Assembly: GCF_943846705.1 (NCBI RefSeq)
Contig: NZ_OX044366.1
Location: 620,001-684,000 of the forward strand
DNA: 64,000 bases
Origin: an uncultured Pseudomonas sp.
Lineage (GTDB): Bacteria > Pseudomonadota > Gammaproteobacteria > Pseudomonadales > Pseudomonadaceae
Direction: 5' to 3'
Numbering within the stretch: position 1 is the first letter of the stretch; the number at the start of each line of letters is the position of its first letter. The notes beneath the pieces are model-generated. The model searched no databases, was not told the origin of the DNA, and saw only the letters and a program-made list of their open reading frames with translations. The position numbers and the translations under genes were made by a program. Positions 16,524 to 25,376 of the stretch are shown one piece after another.

Positions 16524-17265
16524 TCGGCACTTCGATGAAATGGCCACGCGCTTCGCGGAAAAGATCTATGGCGGCGCCAAGGGCGCGATTCGCCTCGCCG
16601 TGCTGCAGGCGGACCTGGCTGAAGCCTTGCCCGACCGCCCGCTGCGGGTGCTGGATATCGGCGCGGGGCTGGGCCATATGTCGTTATGGCTGGCTGAGCG
16701 CGGCCATCAGGTGACCCTGGCCGAACCCGCCGCGCCGATGCTGGCCGGCGCCCGCGAGCGCTTTGCCGCCGCCGGCCAGCCGGCTAGCTTTATTCAAGCC
16801 CCATGGCAGGACTTGCTCGGCCAACTAGAGCAGCCCTTTGACCTGGTGATCTGCCACGCGGTACTGGAATGGCTGGCCGAGCCGCACAGTATTTTGCCGG
16901 TGCTGCATCAGCTGTGCGCACCGGGCGGCTGGTTATCGCTGGCGTTCTACAACAAGGATGCCTTGATCTACCGCAACCTGCTCAAAGGGCACTTCCGCAA
17001 ACTGCGCAAAGCCGAGTTCGCCGGCGAGAAACAAAGCCTGACCCCACAAATGCCGCTTGATCCACGCGAGCTGACAGCGCAACTTGAACCGAGCTGGCGA
17101 GTCGAAAGCCAGAGTGGTGTACGGGTGTTCCACGACTATATGCCGCAGCCGTTCCAGGCCAAGGCCGAGCTGATCGACCTGCTGGAAATGGAGCTGGCCT
17201 ACCGACGCCATCCCAGCTTTGCCGGCCTAGGTCGTTATCTACACTGGATTTGTCGGCCCCAATGA
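16516..17265 (+). CDS. cmoM: tRNA 5-carboxymethoxyuridine methyltransferase CmoM
   Basis: 249 residues. The SAM motif is VLDIGAGLGHMSLWLA, and other family landmarks are FDLVICHAVLEWLAEP and LAFYNKDALIYRNLLKG. CmoM methylates cmo5U at the tRNA wobble position to mcmo5U. It overlaps the preceding MazG-like gene, as is common in Pseudomonas. Confidence 0.92.
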   Translation: MTDRHFDEMATRFAEKIYGGAKGAIRLAVLQADLAEALPDRPLRVLDIGAGLGHMSLWLAERGHQVTLAEPAAPMLAGARERFAAAGQPASFIQAPWQDLLGQLEQPFDLVICHAVLEWLAEPHSILPVLHQLCAPGGWLSLAFYNKDALIYRNLLKGHFRKLRKAEFAGEKQSLTPQMPLDPRELTAQLEPSWRVESQSGVRVFHDYMPQPFQAKAELIDLLEMELAYRRHPSFAGLGRYLHWICRPQ

Positions 17266-17295
17266 TTTCACCGCCACCGGCTCTGGAGGCAGCAC

Positions 17296-17889
17296 ATGTT
17301 CAAGTTCAGCGTTCTACTGCTACTGCTCACCCTGGCGGCTTGCCAGAGCCAGAACCCCTATGCACCCAATAGCCAGCGCCTGGCGCCAGCACCCGCGCAC
17401 ACCGCCCAGCCGCTGGATCGCAGCGCCTACCCGGCACCGCCGCGTGATTACGCCCGCTACCGCACCTGGAGCTGGCAACGCCTGCCGGCCGCTACCGCCT
17501 GGGCCAGTTCCGAACAGGTGCAGGAAGCCCTGAGCAACGCCCTCGACCAACGCGGCCTGCGCCCGTACCGGGCAGGGGCCAGCAGCGACCTACAGGTCAC
17601 TGCCGAGCTGCGCGTGGAACAGCGTGTCCGTCAGGTTCGCGAAGACTACGGCAGCCATTACGGTAACAGCCGTTATGGCGACCAATACGGCATGTGGGGC
17701 AGCGCACCGCTGGTGCGCAGCTATAGCGAAGAGGTCATCGTGGTGCGCATTGACCTGTTCGACGGCCAAGATGGTCAACCCGTCTGGAGCGCCAGCGCCG
17801 AAACCCTGAGCAGCGGCAGCCAGAGTGAACGCGCGGCCGCCCTGCGCAACGCTATTCAACAGGCCATGACGGCTTACCCACCGAACTGA
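17296..17889 (+). CDS. DUF4136 lipoprotein (first of tandem pair)
   Basis: 197 residues with lipoprotein signal MFKFSVLLLLLTLAAC, lipidated at Cys16. The mature domain has the DUF4136 core DYARYRTWSWQRLP, then LSNALDQRGLRP, and the C-terminal RAAALRNAIQQAMTAYPPN. SD GGAGG lies 8 nt upstream. The function is unknown. The next gene is a diverged paralogue. Confidence 0.85.
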   Translation: MFKFSVLLLLLTLAACQSQNPYAPNSQRLAPAPAHTAQPLDRSAYPAPPRDYARYRTWSWQRLPAATAWASSEQVQEALSNALDQRGLRPYRAGASSDLQVTAELRVEQRVRQVREDYGSHYGNSRYGDQYGMWGSAPLVRSYSEEVIVVRIDLFDGQDGQPVWSASAETLSSGSQSERAAALRNAIQQAMTAYPPN

Positions 17890-17912
17890 CCGCAGTCTCC
17901 GAGGAGCGCCTC

Positions 17913-18476
17913 ATGCGTGCATTACTGTTGCTATTGCCCCTGCTGCTGATACTCAGCGCCTGCCAGACGCCACTACTGGAACGCGACTTTGATCCCAACC
18001 GCGACTTTGCCGCCTACCGCAACTGGAGTTGGCAGGAACCTGGCGTGCAGTACAAGCCCGATGACCCACGCCTCAACAGCGACCTCACCGGCCAGCGCAT
18101 CCGCGCCGCAGTCAGCGAGCAACTCGAACAGCGCGGCCTGCGCGCTGCGGCAGGCAACACCCCAGGCGACCTCAAGGTGCAGGTCTGGTTGATCGTCGAC
18201 AAGCGCCAGCAGCAAGTCAGCACCCAGGTTGGCGGGAGCTGGGGCGACCCATGGGGCGGCGGCTTCTGGGGCGGGCCGAGTTATGTGGAAACCCGCAACG
18301 TGGACTATCAGGTCAGCACCTTGCAGATTGATTTGCTCGACGGCAAAGACGGCCAACTGGTCTGGCGCGGCAGTGCCGAACAGGTGCTGCGTAACCGCCA
18401 ACCCACCCCACGCGAGCGTGAAACCGCGATTCGCCAGACCGTCGCCGAAGTGCTGAGCCAATACCCGCCGCGCTAA
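17913..18476 (+). CDS. DUF4136 lipoprotein (second of tandem pair)
   Basis: 187 residues with lipoprotein signal MRALLLLLPLLLILSAC (Cys17). DFAAYRNWSWQEPG and LEQRGLRAA align with the preceding protein. A Gly/Trp-rich loop (GGSWGDPWGGGFWGGPSY) is distinctive. It lies 23 bp downstream of its paralogue in a likely two-gene operon. The function is unknown. Confidence 0.85.
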   Translation: MRALLLLLPLLLILSACQTPLLERDFDPNRDFAAYRNWSWQEPGVQYKPDDPRLNSDLTGQRIRAAVSEQLEQRGLRAAAGNTPGDLKVQVWLIVDKRQQQVSTQVGGSWGDPWGGGFWGGPSYVETRNVDYQVSTLQIDLLDGKDGQLVWRGSAEQVLRNRQPTPRERETAIRQTVAEVLSQYPPR

Positions 18477-18584
18477 GCAACGCTTACTCGCGATACGTCA
18501 GGCAAGCACCCAGGCAGCCTAAAGCTGACGAGGCAACCAGCTTTTGCGGCATAATCGCCCGCTTTAGCTGTTCTGGAGCGCCCC

Positions 18585-19034
18585 ATGCCTGCCCCAATCT
18601 GGTGGTTACTGGCCCTGCCATTTTTTGCCGGCGCCTGCCTGCCGCTGCAAGCGGGCATCAATGGTCAGCTGGCCAAGCACGTCTCCAGTGTTTTGGCCGC
18701 GTCGCTGGTGTCCTTTGCCGTAGGCACCTTGGCCCTGTTGATATTAGTGCTGGCCCAACGTGAGGTCCCCAGCCTCGGAGCCTTGAAAGGCCTGAGCTGG
18801 TGGCATTGGAGCGGCGGTTTTCTGGGGGTGATGTTTATCGCCACCGCCGCCTTTGCCGGGCCCAAGGTCGGTGCCGTGCTGTTTATGGCACTGGTGATCG
18901 CCGGGCAACTGAGCATGGCCGTAACCCTGGACCACTTCGGCTGGGCTGGCTTTCGCGAGGCACCGATTAGCGCCGGCAAGCTTGGCGGCCTGCTGCTGAT
19001 CATCGCCGGCATCTGGCTAATCCGCCGCGGCTAG
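18585..19034 (+). CDS. DUF606/YdcZ-type DMT-superfamily membrane protein
   Basis: 149 residues with about five membrane helices. The N-terminal PFFAGACLPLQAGINGQLAKHV and C-terminal KLGGLLLIIAGIWLIRRG are family hallmarks. Small DMT-family proteins of this type are half-size transporters that may work as dimers. Substrate is unknown. A CATAAT element near 18550 could be its -10. Confidence 0.85.
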   Translation: MPAPIWWLLALPFFAGACLPLQAGINGQLAKHVSSVLAASLVSFAVGTLALLILVLAQREVPSLGALKGLSWWHWSGGFLGVMFIATAAFAGPKVGAVLFMALVIAGQLSMAVTLDHFGWAGFREAPISAGKLGGLLLIIAGIWLIRRG

Positions 19035-19333
19035 GCCGGAGGCCGCGGCCTGCCAGGGTGTCTGCCGATACTCGGTATGTTAAGGTGGCCGCCCTTTTCG
19101 CCTGACTGGATAGAGGCAGGTCGCAATGACACTGGCCCGACCATCACGTTGGTTGCCTACGCCGCCATAGCGTTTTGCCCCTATCGCGCAAAGCCCGGCA
19201 GGTTAAACACCGCGCCCGGCGTTGCTCATGCGCACGCCCAATTAGGCTGCGCTACGCTCGATGTACCCCGTTTTATTAGCCCATCCGCCCTGCCCTTGCG
19301 TGCATTTGCGGAGCCCAGCCTTCGGAACCCACG
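19035..19333. other. Intergenic region upstream of SulP gene, with possible short ORF
   Basis: 299 bp without an established gene. A 14-codon frame, MTLARPSRWLPTPP, starts at ATG 19126 and is preceded by AGGCAGG. It could be a leader peptide or chance. I saw no terminator or conserved riboswitch motif. The promoter of the SulP gene should be here. Confidence 0.35.
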
Positions 19334-20821
19334 ATGCTACAAAGCCTGAAAAACACCTGGTTCTTTAATATTCGCGGCGATGTACTCGCCGGCCTCGTCG
19401 TCGCGCTTGCGCTGATCCCGGAAGCCATCGCGTTTTCCATTATTGCCGGGGTTGACCCAAAAGTCGGCCTGTACGCCTCGTTCTGCATTGCCGTGGTGAT
19501 TGCCTTTGTCGGCGGTCGTCCAGGCATGATCAGCGCCGCGACCGGGGCCATGGCCTTGGTCATGGTGACACTGGTCAAGGAGCATGGCCTGCAATACCTG
19601 CTGGCCGCCACGCTGCTGACCGGGGCACTGCAGATTCTCGCTGGCTACCTCAAGCTGGGCAGCCTGATGCGCTTCGTCTCGCGCTCGGTGGTTACCGGTT
19701 TCGTTAACGCCCTGGCGATTCTGATCTTTATGGCGCAGTTGCCCGAATTGACCAACGTTACCTGGCACGTTTACGCCATGTGCGCCGCAGGCCTGGGCAT
19801 CATCTACCTATTCCCCTATGTGCCGAAGCTCGGCCAGCTGATCCCTTCGCCACTGGTATGCATTCTGACCATGACTGCCGTGGCGATGTACTTCGGCCTG
19901 GATATCCGCACCGTCGGTGACATGGGCGAACTGCCAGACACCCTGCCAATCTTCCTCTGGCCAGACGTACCGCTGAACCTGGAAACCCTTGGCATCATCT
20001 TCCCTTACGCCGCCGCATTGGCCGTGGTCGGCCTGCTGGAATCGATGATGACCGCCACCATCATTGATGACCTCACCGACACCAACAGCGACAAAAACCG
20101 CGAATGCAAAGGCCAAGGCGTAGCGAATATCGCGTCCGGTTTGCTCGGCGGCATGGCCGGCTGCGCGATGATCGGCCAGTCGGTGATCAACGTGAAATCC
20201 GGCGGCCGTGGCCGCCTGTCGTGCCTGGTGGCCGGCGCGGTGCTGTTGTTGATGGTGGTGTTTCTCAGTGACTGGGTCAGCCAGATCCCCATGGCCGCAC
20301 TGGTGGCGGTGATGATCATGGTGTCGATCGGCACCTTCAGCTGGGACTCGATCCGCAACCTGAAAACCTTCCCGCTCTCGACCAATATCGTCATGCTCGC
20401 CACCGTGGCCGTCACCGTTTACACCCATAACCTGGCATACGGCGTGTTCGTCGGCGTGCTGCTGGCCGCGATGTTTTTTGCCAACAAGATCGGCCACTTC
20501 CTCTACATCAACTCAGAAGCCGACAGCGATGGCAGTCAGCGCACCTACACCGTTGTCGGCCAGGTGTTCTTCAGTTCGGCCGACAAGTTCGTGGCAGCCT
20601 TTGATTTCAAGGAAGCCGTGAGCAAGGTCATTATCGACCTGTCCCGTGCGCACTTCTGGGACATTACCGCCGTCGCTGCATTGGATAAGGTGGTGATCAA
20701 GCTGCGCCGCGAAGGCACCGAAGTCGAAGTGCTGGGCCTCAACGAAGCCAGCGCCACCATCGTCGACCGCTTTGGTGTGCACGATAAGGACAACGCCACC
20801 GATCTGCTGTCGGGCCACTAA
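19334..20821 (+). CDS. SulP-family inorganic anion transporter
   Basis: 495 residues. The membrane domain begins GDVLAGLVVALALIPEAIAFSIIAG, the SulP signature. The C-terminal STAS domain (about 390-490) includes VIIDLSRAHFWDITAVAALD. The family carries sulfate, bicarbonate or related anions into the cell. The relatively short loop and BicA-like N-terminus make bicarbonate plausible, but this is inference. A Usp gene follows after an inverted-repeat element. Confidence 0.9.
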   Translation: MLQSLKNTWFFNIRGDVLAGLVVALALIPEAIAFSIIAGVDPKVGLYASFCIAVVIAFVGGRPGMISAATGAMALVMVTLVKEHGLQYLLAATLLTGALQILAGYLKLGSLMRFVSRSVVTGFVNALAILIFMAQLPELTNVTWHVYAMCAAGLGIIYLFPYVPKLGQLIPSPLVCILTMTAVAMYFGLDIRTVGDMGELPDTLPIFLWPDVPLNLETLGIIFPYAAALAVVGLLESMMTATIIDDLTDTNSDKNRECKGQGVANIASGLLGGMAGCAMIGQSVINVKSGGRGRLSCLVAGAVLLLMVVFLSDWVSQIPMAALVAVMIMVSIGTFSWDSIRNLKTFPLSTNIVMLATVAVTVYTHNLAYGVFVGVLLAAMFFANKIGHFLYINSEADSDGSQRTYTVVGQVFFSSADKFVAAFDFKEAVSKVIIDLSRAHFWDITAVAALDKVVIKLRREGTEVEVLGLNEASATIVDRFGVHDKDNATDLLSGH

Positions 20822-20961
20822 GAGGGGTTTACAAATTACTGCGCTCGGCCATGCAGTGTTGAAGTCAGCCTCAAAATGCTCATGTACTACTCGTACACTC
20901 CGCTTTTTCGGCTGACTTCGCCTTGCCTGTCCATCGCTCGCTACTTTTGTAAATTCCCTCT
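20821..20961. repeat. 141-bp imperfect inverted-repeat element (MITE/REP-like)
   Basis: The ends read AGAGGGGTTTACAAA and TTTGTAAATTCCCTCT. The arms continue as near-complements, with GAAGTCAGCC against GGCTGACTTC and CATGTAC against GTAC, around a short centre at about 20882-20890. The whole interval between the SulP stop and the Usp start is almost filled by it. No ORF is inside. It resembles non-autonomous repeats scattered in Pseudomonas genomes, but only one copy is in this window. Confidence 0.65.
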
Positions 20962-20978
20962 AAACATGGAGAACAACG

Positions 20979-21830
20979 ATGACCCAAGTAATGGCATGCA
21001 TTGATGGTTCGCAATCCACGCGCGCGGTCTGTGATTACGCCGCCTGGGCCAGCCAGCGCCTGAGTGCGCCGCTGACCCTGCTGCACGTATTGGATGCAAT
21101 GCAGTATCCGACCCAGTCGAACCTGTCCGGCACGATTGGTTTGGGCAGCCGTGAGCATTTGCTTGAAGAGCTAGCCAGCCTGGACCAGCAACGCCACACG
21201 CTGGCCATGGAGCAAGGCCGCCTGATGCTCGAAGCGGCGCGTGAGCGGGTGCAGGCCGATGGCGTCGAGACGGCCCAACTGCGCCAACGCCATGGTGACT
21301 TGGTCGAATGCCTGGATGAACTGCAAGCAGACATCCGCCTGCTGGTCATCGGCCGCCAAGGCACCGCCAGCGACAGCCTCAAGCAACTGCTCGGCGGCCA
21401 CCTGGAGAACGTCATCCGCACCCTGCACCGTCCAATACTGGTCAGCTGTGGCGAGTTCAAGGCACCGCAAAGCTACATGCTGGCCTATGACGGCAGCGTC
21501 ACGGCGCGTAAAAGCCTGGAGTTGATCGCCGCCAGCCCGTTGCTCAAAGGCCTGCCCTGCCATCTGGTGATGATCGGCGCAGACACCAGCGATGCCCGCG
21601 AACAACTGAAAGCGGCTGCACGTGTAGTGCAAGACTCGGCGAGTGAAGTGCATCAGGTCATTCGTGCTGGTGAAGTGGAACCTGCGCTGCACGCTTACCA
21701 GCTTGAGCAAGGCATCGACTTGCTGGCCATGGGTGCTTACGGGCATTCGCGGATTCGCCAGTTTCTGCTTGGCAGCACCACCACGACCCTGCTGCGCACC
21801 AGCAACAGCGCACTGCTAATCCTGCGCTGA
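20979..21830 (+). CDS. Tandem-domain universal stress protein (UspA family)
   Basis: 283 residues with two Usp domains (about 1-150 and 160-283). The second keeps the nucleotide-binding pattern G-2X-G-9X-GS in GAYGHSRIRQFLLGS. The first has a related IGRQGTASDSLKQLLGGHLENVI. Usp proteins support survival under stress. It may be co-expressed with the upstream SulP gene, though the inverted-repeat element lies between. Confidence 0.9.
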   Translation: MTQVMACIDGSQSTRAVCDYAAWASQRLSAPLTLLHVLDAMQYPTQSNLSGTIGLGSREHLLEELASLDQQRHTLAMEQGRLMLEAARERVQADGVETAQLRQRHGDLVECLDELQADIRLLVIGRQGTASDSLKQLLGGHLENVIRTLHRPILVSCGEFKAPQSYMLAYDGSVTARKSLELIAASPLLKGLPCHLVMIGADTSDAREQLKAAARVVQDSASEVHQVIRAGEVEPALHAYQLEQGIDLLAMGAYGHSRIRQFLLGSTTTTLLRTSNSALLILR

Positions 21831-21834
21831 TCTC

Positions 21835-21869
21835 CCGCTACAGCGGCCTATCGCTGGCCGCTGTAGCGG
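21835..21869. repeat. Perfect 14-bp inverted repeat after the Usp gene
   Basis: CCGCTACAGCGGCC and GGCCGCTGTAGCGG flank a 7-nt loop. It starts 5 bp after the stop. No T-run follows, so it may be a Rho-independent-like stabiliser or REP element. Confidence 0.55.
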
Positions 21870-21973
21870 CATACAGCGAAAAAGCCACACACATTTTCTG
21901 CTGGCCCTCTGACAGCTTTTTCACCATTAACCCGTTATGCTGCAATCACGCCGTTATTTTGTGATCACAGGCC

Positions 21974-23095
21974 ATGACTGAAGTTCACGTCCCACGCCAA
22001 CCACACGTTTTCGCACTCTGGCGCGAAGCCCAGGACACGCACTCGCGTTCGCCTCTGGGCGGTATCTATTACCTGCTGGCGTGGCTACTCCTCTGGATAT
22101 TCAGCAATACGCCTGGCGCACTGCTGCTGCCCGGCATCCTCGGCGCTGCGCTATTTGCCCTGCTGCTGGCCTTGCGCGTGCTGCACCGGCTTCCTCAGGA
22201 GCAGACCTGCGAAGCACTGCAACGCTGGATCAACCTGCACTGGTGCCTGATGCTGATTACTGCGCTGAGTTGGGGACTGATCAATGCCCAGGCGCAAATC
22301 AACCCGCTGTTCAGCAGCTCGGCGGCTATTGCCACCCTCAGCACCATCGCCTTCAGCACCGCCTTGGCTTTCAGCTTTGCCATGCGCAAGCAACACGCCA
22401 TCCTGGCGCTGCTGCTGATTTACCTGCCCGGCCTGCTAACCCTGGCACTGGCCTGGCGCGAGCAGTACGCCACCCTCATCACCCTGAGCTTCTACCTGAG
22501 CTACTTGCTACTGGTGCTTAACCGCAGCCACCGCGAATACCACAACACCCTGGCCCTCGAGCTGCAACTGCTCGACCAGCAAGAGCGCCTCGAACACCTT
22601 AGCCGTACCGATAGCCTGACCCAGCTGGGCAACCGTTATCAGTTCAACAGCCTGTTCCCAGCGCTGCTGGCCAACGCTCAACGGCAGAACCAGCCGTTGT
22701 CATTGGTCCTGCTGGATATCGACTTCTTTAAGCGGATCAATGACGAGTTTGGCCATGGCTGTGGCGACAGCTGCCTAAGTGACTTTGCCGAACGCATGCG
22801 CCAGAGCTTCCGCCGTGACAGCGACACCCTGCTGCGCTTGGGCGGTGAAGAGTTCGGCATCCTGATGCCCAATACCTCACTGGAGCAGGCGCGCTTGCTC
22901 GCCGAGCAGTTTCGTCAGGCGCTGGAGCGCGAAGGCTTTAATATCTCGGGGGAGACCCTGCCGCTGACCGCCAGCCTGGGCGTGGGCTGTTACGACAGAC
23001 AGCGCGACAGCAGCGCCGAGGGTTTCTTCAAGCGGGTCGATGATGCCCTGTATCAAGCCAAGGCGGCCGGGCGCAACCGCCTGCAGCTAGCCTGA
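21974..23095 (+). CDS. Membrane-bound diguanylate cyclase (GGDEF)
   Basis: 373 residues. About six N-terminal membrane helices (roughly 30-190) are followed by a GGDEF domain. The active-site motif is GGEEF, preceded by the inhibitory I-site RDSD five residues upstream (RDSDTLLRLGGEEF), so product inhibition is expected. The start of the domain is SRTDSLTQLGNR. It makes c-di-GMP. The sensory domain matches no named family that I can recognise. Confidence 0.92.
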   Translation: MTEVHVPRQPHVFALWREAQDTHSRSPLGGIYYLLAWLLLWIFSNTPGALLLPGILGAALFALLLALRVLHRLPQEQTCEALQRWINLHWCLMLITALSWGLINAQAQINPLFSSSAAIATLSTIAFSTALAFSFAMRKQHAILALLLIYLPGLLTLALAWREQYATLITLSFYLSYLLLVLNRSHREYHNTLALELQLLDQQERLEHLSRTDSLTQLGNRYQFNSLFPALLANAQRQNQPLSLVLLDIDFFKRINDEFGHGCGDSCLSDFAERMRQSFRRDSDTLLRLGGEEFGILMPNTSLEQARLLAEQFRQALEREGFNISGETLPLTASLGVGCYDRQRDSSAEGFFKRVDDALYQAKAAGRNRLQLA

Positions 23096-23255
23096 GCCTG
23101 GCGGCATAAGCAGGCCGCCGGGTAGCATTGAGGCAATCGAGCCAGCCGCGGGTGCCGCCATGCTAGCGGGCTCTACGCAAACTCTAGGAGCGGCCTTGGC
23201 GGCGCAGCTTCTACCGGCTCCGTTCGCGCAGCAGCCCACTCAAACATGGCCACCG

Positions 23256-25187
23256 TTAAAGACGGAAGCTGCCCATCTGCGTGGCCAGGTCATCGGCCAG
23301 ACCGCGCAGCGTCTTGCAGTCCTCTTTACACACCAACACCTCACCGGCAGTGGCGTGCGCCAAGTCGGCAATACCTTGCACATTGCGGTTAATTTCTTCG
23401 GTCACCGAGGATTGCTCCTCAGTCGCGGTGGCCACCTGGGTGTTCATGTCACTGATGCGTTCAATTTGCTCGGTGATGGCGCTGAGCGATTGCCCGGTGC
23501 GTTGGCTGGCAGCAACGCCGGTACCCGTCGCGCTTTGCCCGGCATGCATGGAGCTCACGGCCGTGTCCGCGCCCTGCTTGAGGCGCTGAATCATCTGCTG
23601 AATTTCATCGGTGGAGCTTTGTGTACGGCTGGCCAGGGTACGCACCTCATCCGCCACCACGGCAAAACCTCGGCCCATTTCCCCAGCGCGCGCGGCTTCA
23701 ATGGCGGCGTTTAGCGCCAGCAGATTGGTCTGCTCGGAAATGCCACGGATCACCGCCAACACCTGATCGATAGACGCCACCTGCTCGGCCAACTCACTCA
23801 CCGCAGCAGCCGCATCACCAATATCGGTGGACATACCCTCAATGTGCGCAATCGACTGCCCAACTTCACTGCGCGCCCCTTGCGCCTCGCTGCGCGCCGT
23901 TTGCGATGCCTGCGCGGCACTGCTGGCATTGCGCGCGATCTCCTGCACGGTGAGGCCCATTTCGTGCACCGCAGTGGCCACCATGTCGGTCATTTCCTGC
24001 TGCTGACTGGAGCGCCCGGCGGTGTTGTCGACCACCTGCGCCACCTGGCTGACCGAGGCGCGCAAGCGTTCGCTGGTGGCCAGCACGGCACTGATCAAAT
24101 TGCGTTGGCCACCGATAAAGCGATTGAAGCCACGGGCCAGATCGCCCAACTCATCTTCACGCGACTCATCCAGACGCCGAGTCAGGTCACCGCCGCCGCC
24201 ACCAATTTCCACCAACGCCGTGGTCACCTGGCGGATCGGCCGCACCAAACCACGCGCCAGCAGCACCACCAGGCCTAAACAAAATAGCGCCACCCCCACG
24301 CCAATGGCGCTGGTCATAAACAGCGCCTGACGCGCTTCAGCATAAATCTCTGCCTCCGGCACTTCGCTAACCAGCAACCAGTCGATGCTGCTGAGCTTCT
24401 GCGCCACCGCCAGATAGACCTCTCCGTCACGCTCGAAGCGCACCGCCTGGCCGTCACTGTTCAGCAGCTGCTCAGCCGGGTCTTGACCAAATAGCGCAGC
24501 GAGGCTGCCACTGCCGCTCAAGTCAGCCTGCGGATGCACCTTGATAACGCCCTTGGCATCGATCAAAAACACCTGACCGCGCTCGCCAAAACGAAAGTCA
24601 CGAATCATTTCTGACATGGCTTTCAGGCTGAATCCCAGGCCAGCAACGCCCAGAACTTTGCCGTTTTGCTTGATCCGCTGGTTGATAAACAGCGTCGGCA
24701 AGCGCGTGGCCTTGTCGATATCGACTTCCATAACCTGGTCACGGCTGCCGTCGACCAGCCGGTAGAACCACTGATTCTCGGCCTGATTACGGTTGATCAC
24801 CCGGCTCAACCCATCACCGGTGAAGTAATTGCCGCTTTCCAACACGGCAACCGAGGTGGTCAGGGCGTTCTGCTGTTGCCGCACGCCTTCCAGGTAACGC
24901 GCCACCGCATCACGCAGCGCCGGGTCTTCGCCTGCGCCCAGCCAGTCCTGAATAAACACGTTGGCGGCAATCCCGGCATTGGCGGTGATCGGCGCAGTGA
25001 GTACGCGCTCCAGGTCATTGCGAATCGCCAACACCTTGGCCGGCAACGCCTCTTCCACCAGAAAGCGTTCGCTGAGGCGATTAACCACTGCTGAGTAAAC
25101 GCCCACGACGATCAGAATGCTGACGAGCAGGGCCGCGCCCATGCTGAGAATCAGTTGCCACTGAATGCTGCGCTTCCACAAGCCCAT
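23256..25187 (-). CDS. Methyl-accepting chemotaxis protein (dCache type)
   Basis: 643 residues. TM1 is at about 12-34, a periplasmic Cache-like sensor at about 37-285, TM2 at about 290-312, then HAMP and a long signalling coiled coil. The kinase-contact tip is GISEQTNLLALNAAIEAARAGE. VGLGFSLKAMSEMIRDF and GQVFLIDAKGVIKVHPQ match the Cache fold. There is no C-terminal CheR-tethering pentapeptide. The ligand is unknown. It is a single-gene unit with a palindromic promoter region upstream. Confidence 0.93.
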   Translation of the reverse strand: MGLWKRSIQWQLILSMGAALLVSILIVVGVYSAVVNRLSERFLVEEALPAKVLAIRNDLERVLTAPITANAGIAANVFIQDWLGAGEDPALRDAVARYLEGVRQQQNALTTSVAVLESGNYFTGDGLSRVINRNQAENQWFYRLVDGSRDQVMEVDIDKATRLPTLFINQRIKQNGKVLGVAGLGFSLKAMSEMIRDFRFGERGQVFLIDAKGVIKVHPQADLSGSGSLAALFGQDPAEQLLNSDGQAVRFERDGEVYLAVAQKLSSIDWLLVSEVPEAEIYAEARQALFMTSAIGVGVALFCLGLVVLLARGLVRPIRQVTTALVEIGGGGGDLTRRLDESREDELGDLARGFNRFIGGQRNLISAVLATSERLRASVSQVAQVVDNTAGRSSQQQEMTDMVATAVHEMGLTVQEIARNASSAAQASQTARSEAQGARSEVGQSIAHIEGMSTDIGDAAAAVSELAEQVASIDQVLAVIRGISEQTNLLALNAAIEAARAGEMGRGFAVVADEVRTLASRTQSSTDEIQQMIQRLKQGADTAVSSMHAGQSATGTGVAASQRTGQSLSAITEQIERISDMNTQVATATEEQSSVTEEINRNVQGIADLAHATAGEVLVCKEDCKTLRGLADDLATQMGSFRL

Positions 25188-25221
25188 GGAGACTACCTTT
25201 TAGTTATTTTTGCAAGAAGCC

Positions 25222-25253
25222 AATTGAATACAATTTTGTATACAAATTCAATT
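25222..25253. promoter_or_regulatory. AT-rich palindrome upstream of the chemoreceptor gene
   Basis: AATTGAAT (25222-25229) and ATTCAATT (25246-25253) form an inverted repeat. The inner 10-mer TTGTATACAA (25236-25245) is itself palindromic. It lies 35-66 bp upstream of the start, where an operator or promoter is expected. No regulator is assigned. Confidence 0.4.
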
Positions 25254-25376
25254 TCCTACCGACGTATAACCGCTATCGGCCGCACCATCTGCCAGCTTTA
25301 ATCGATCTATCAGCTACCGCGTGTACAGCTGGAAAAGCGCCGAGCAATGCTCCTACTGGTCAGCCGCACGGCGATT

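Noticed and set aside
20880..21158. Minus-strand frame starting inside the Usp gene and entering the inverted repeat
   Set aside because: It spans the inverted-repeat arm and antisense Usp sequence, so it is a shadow.
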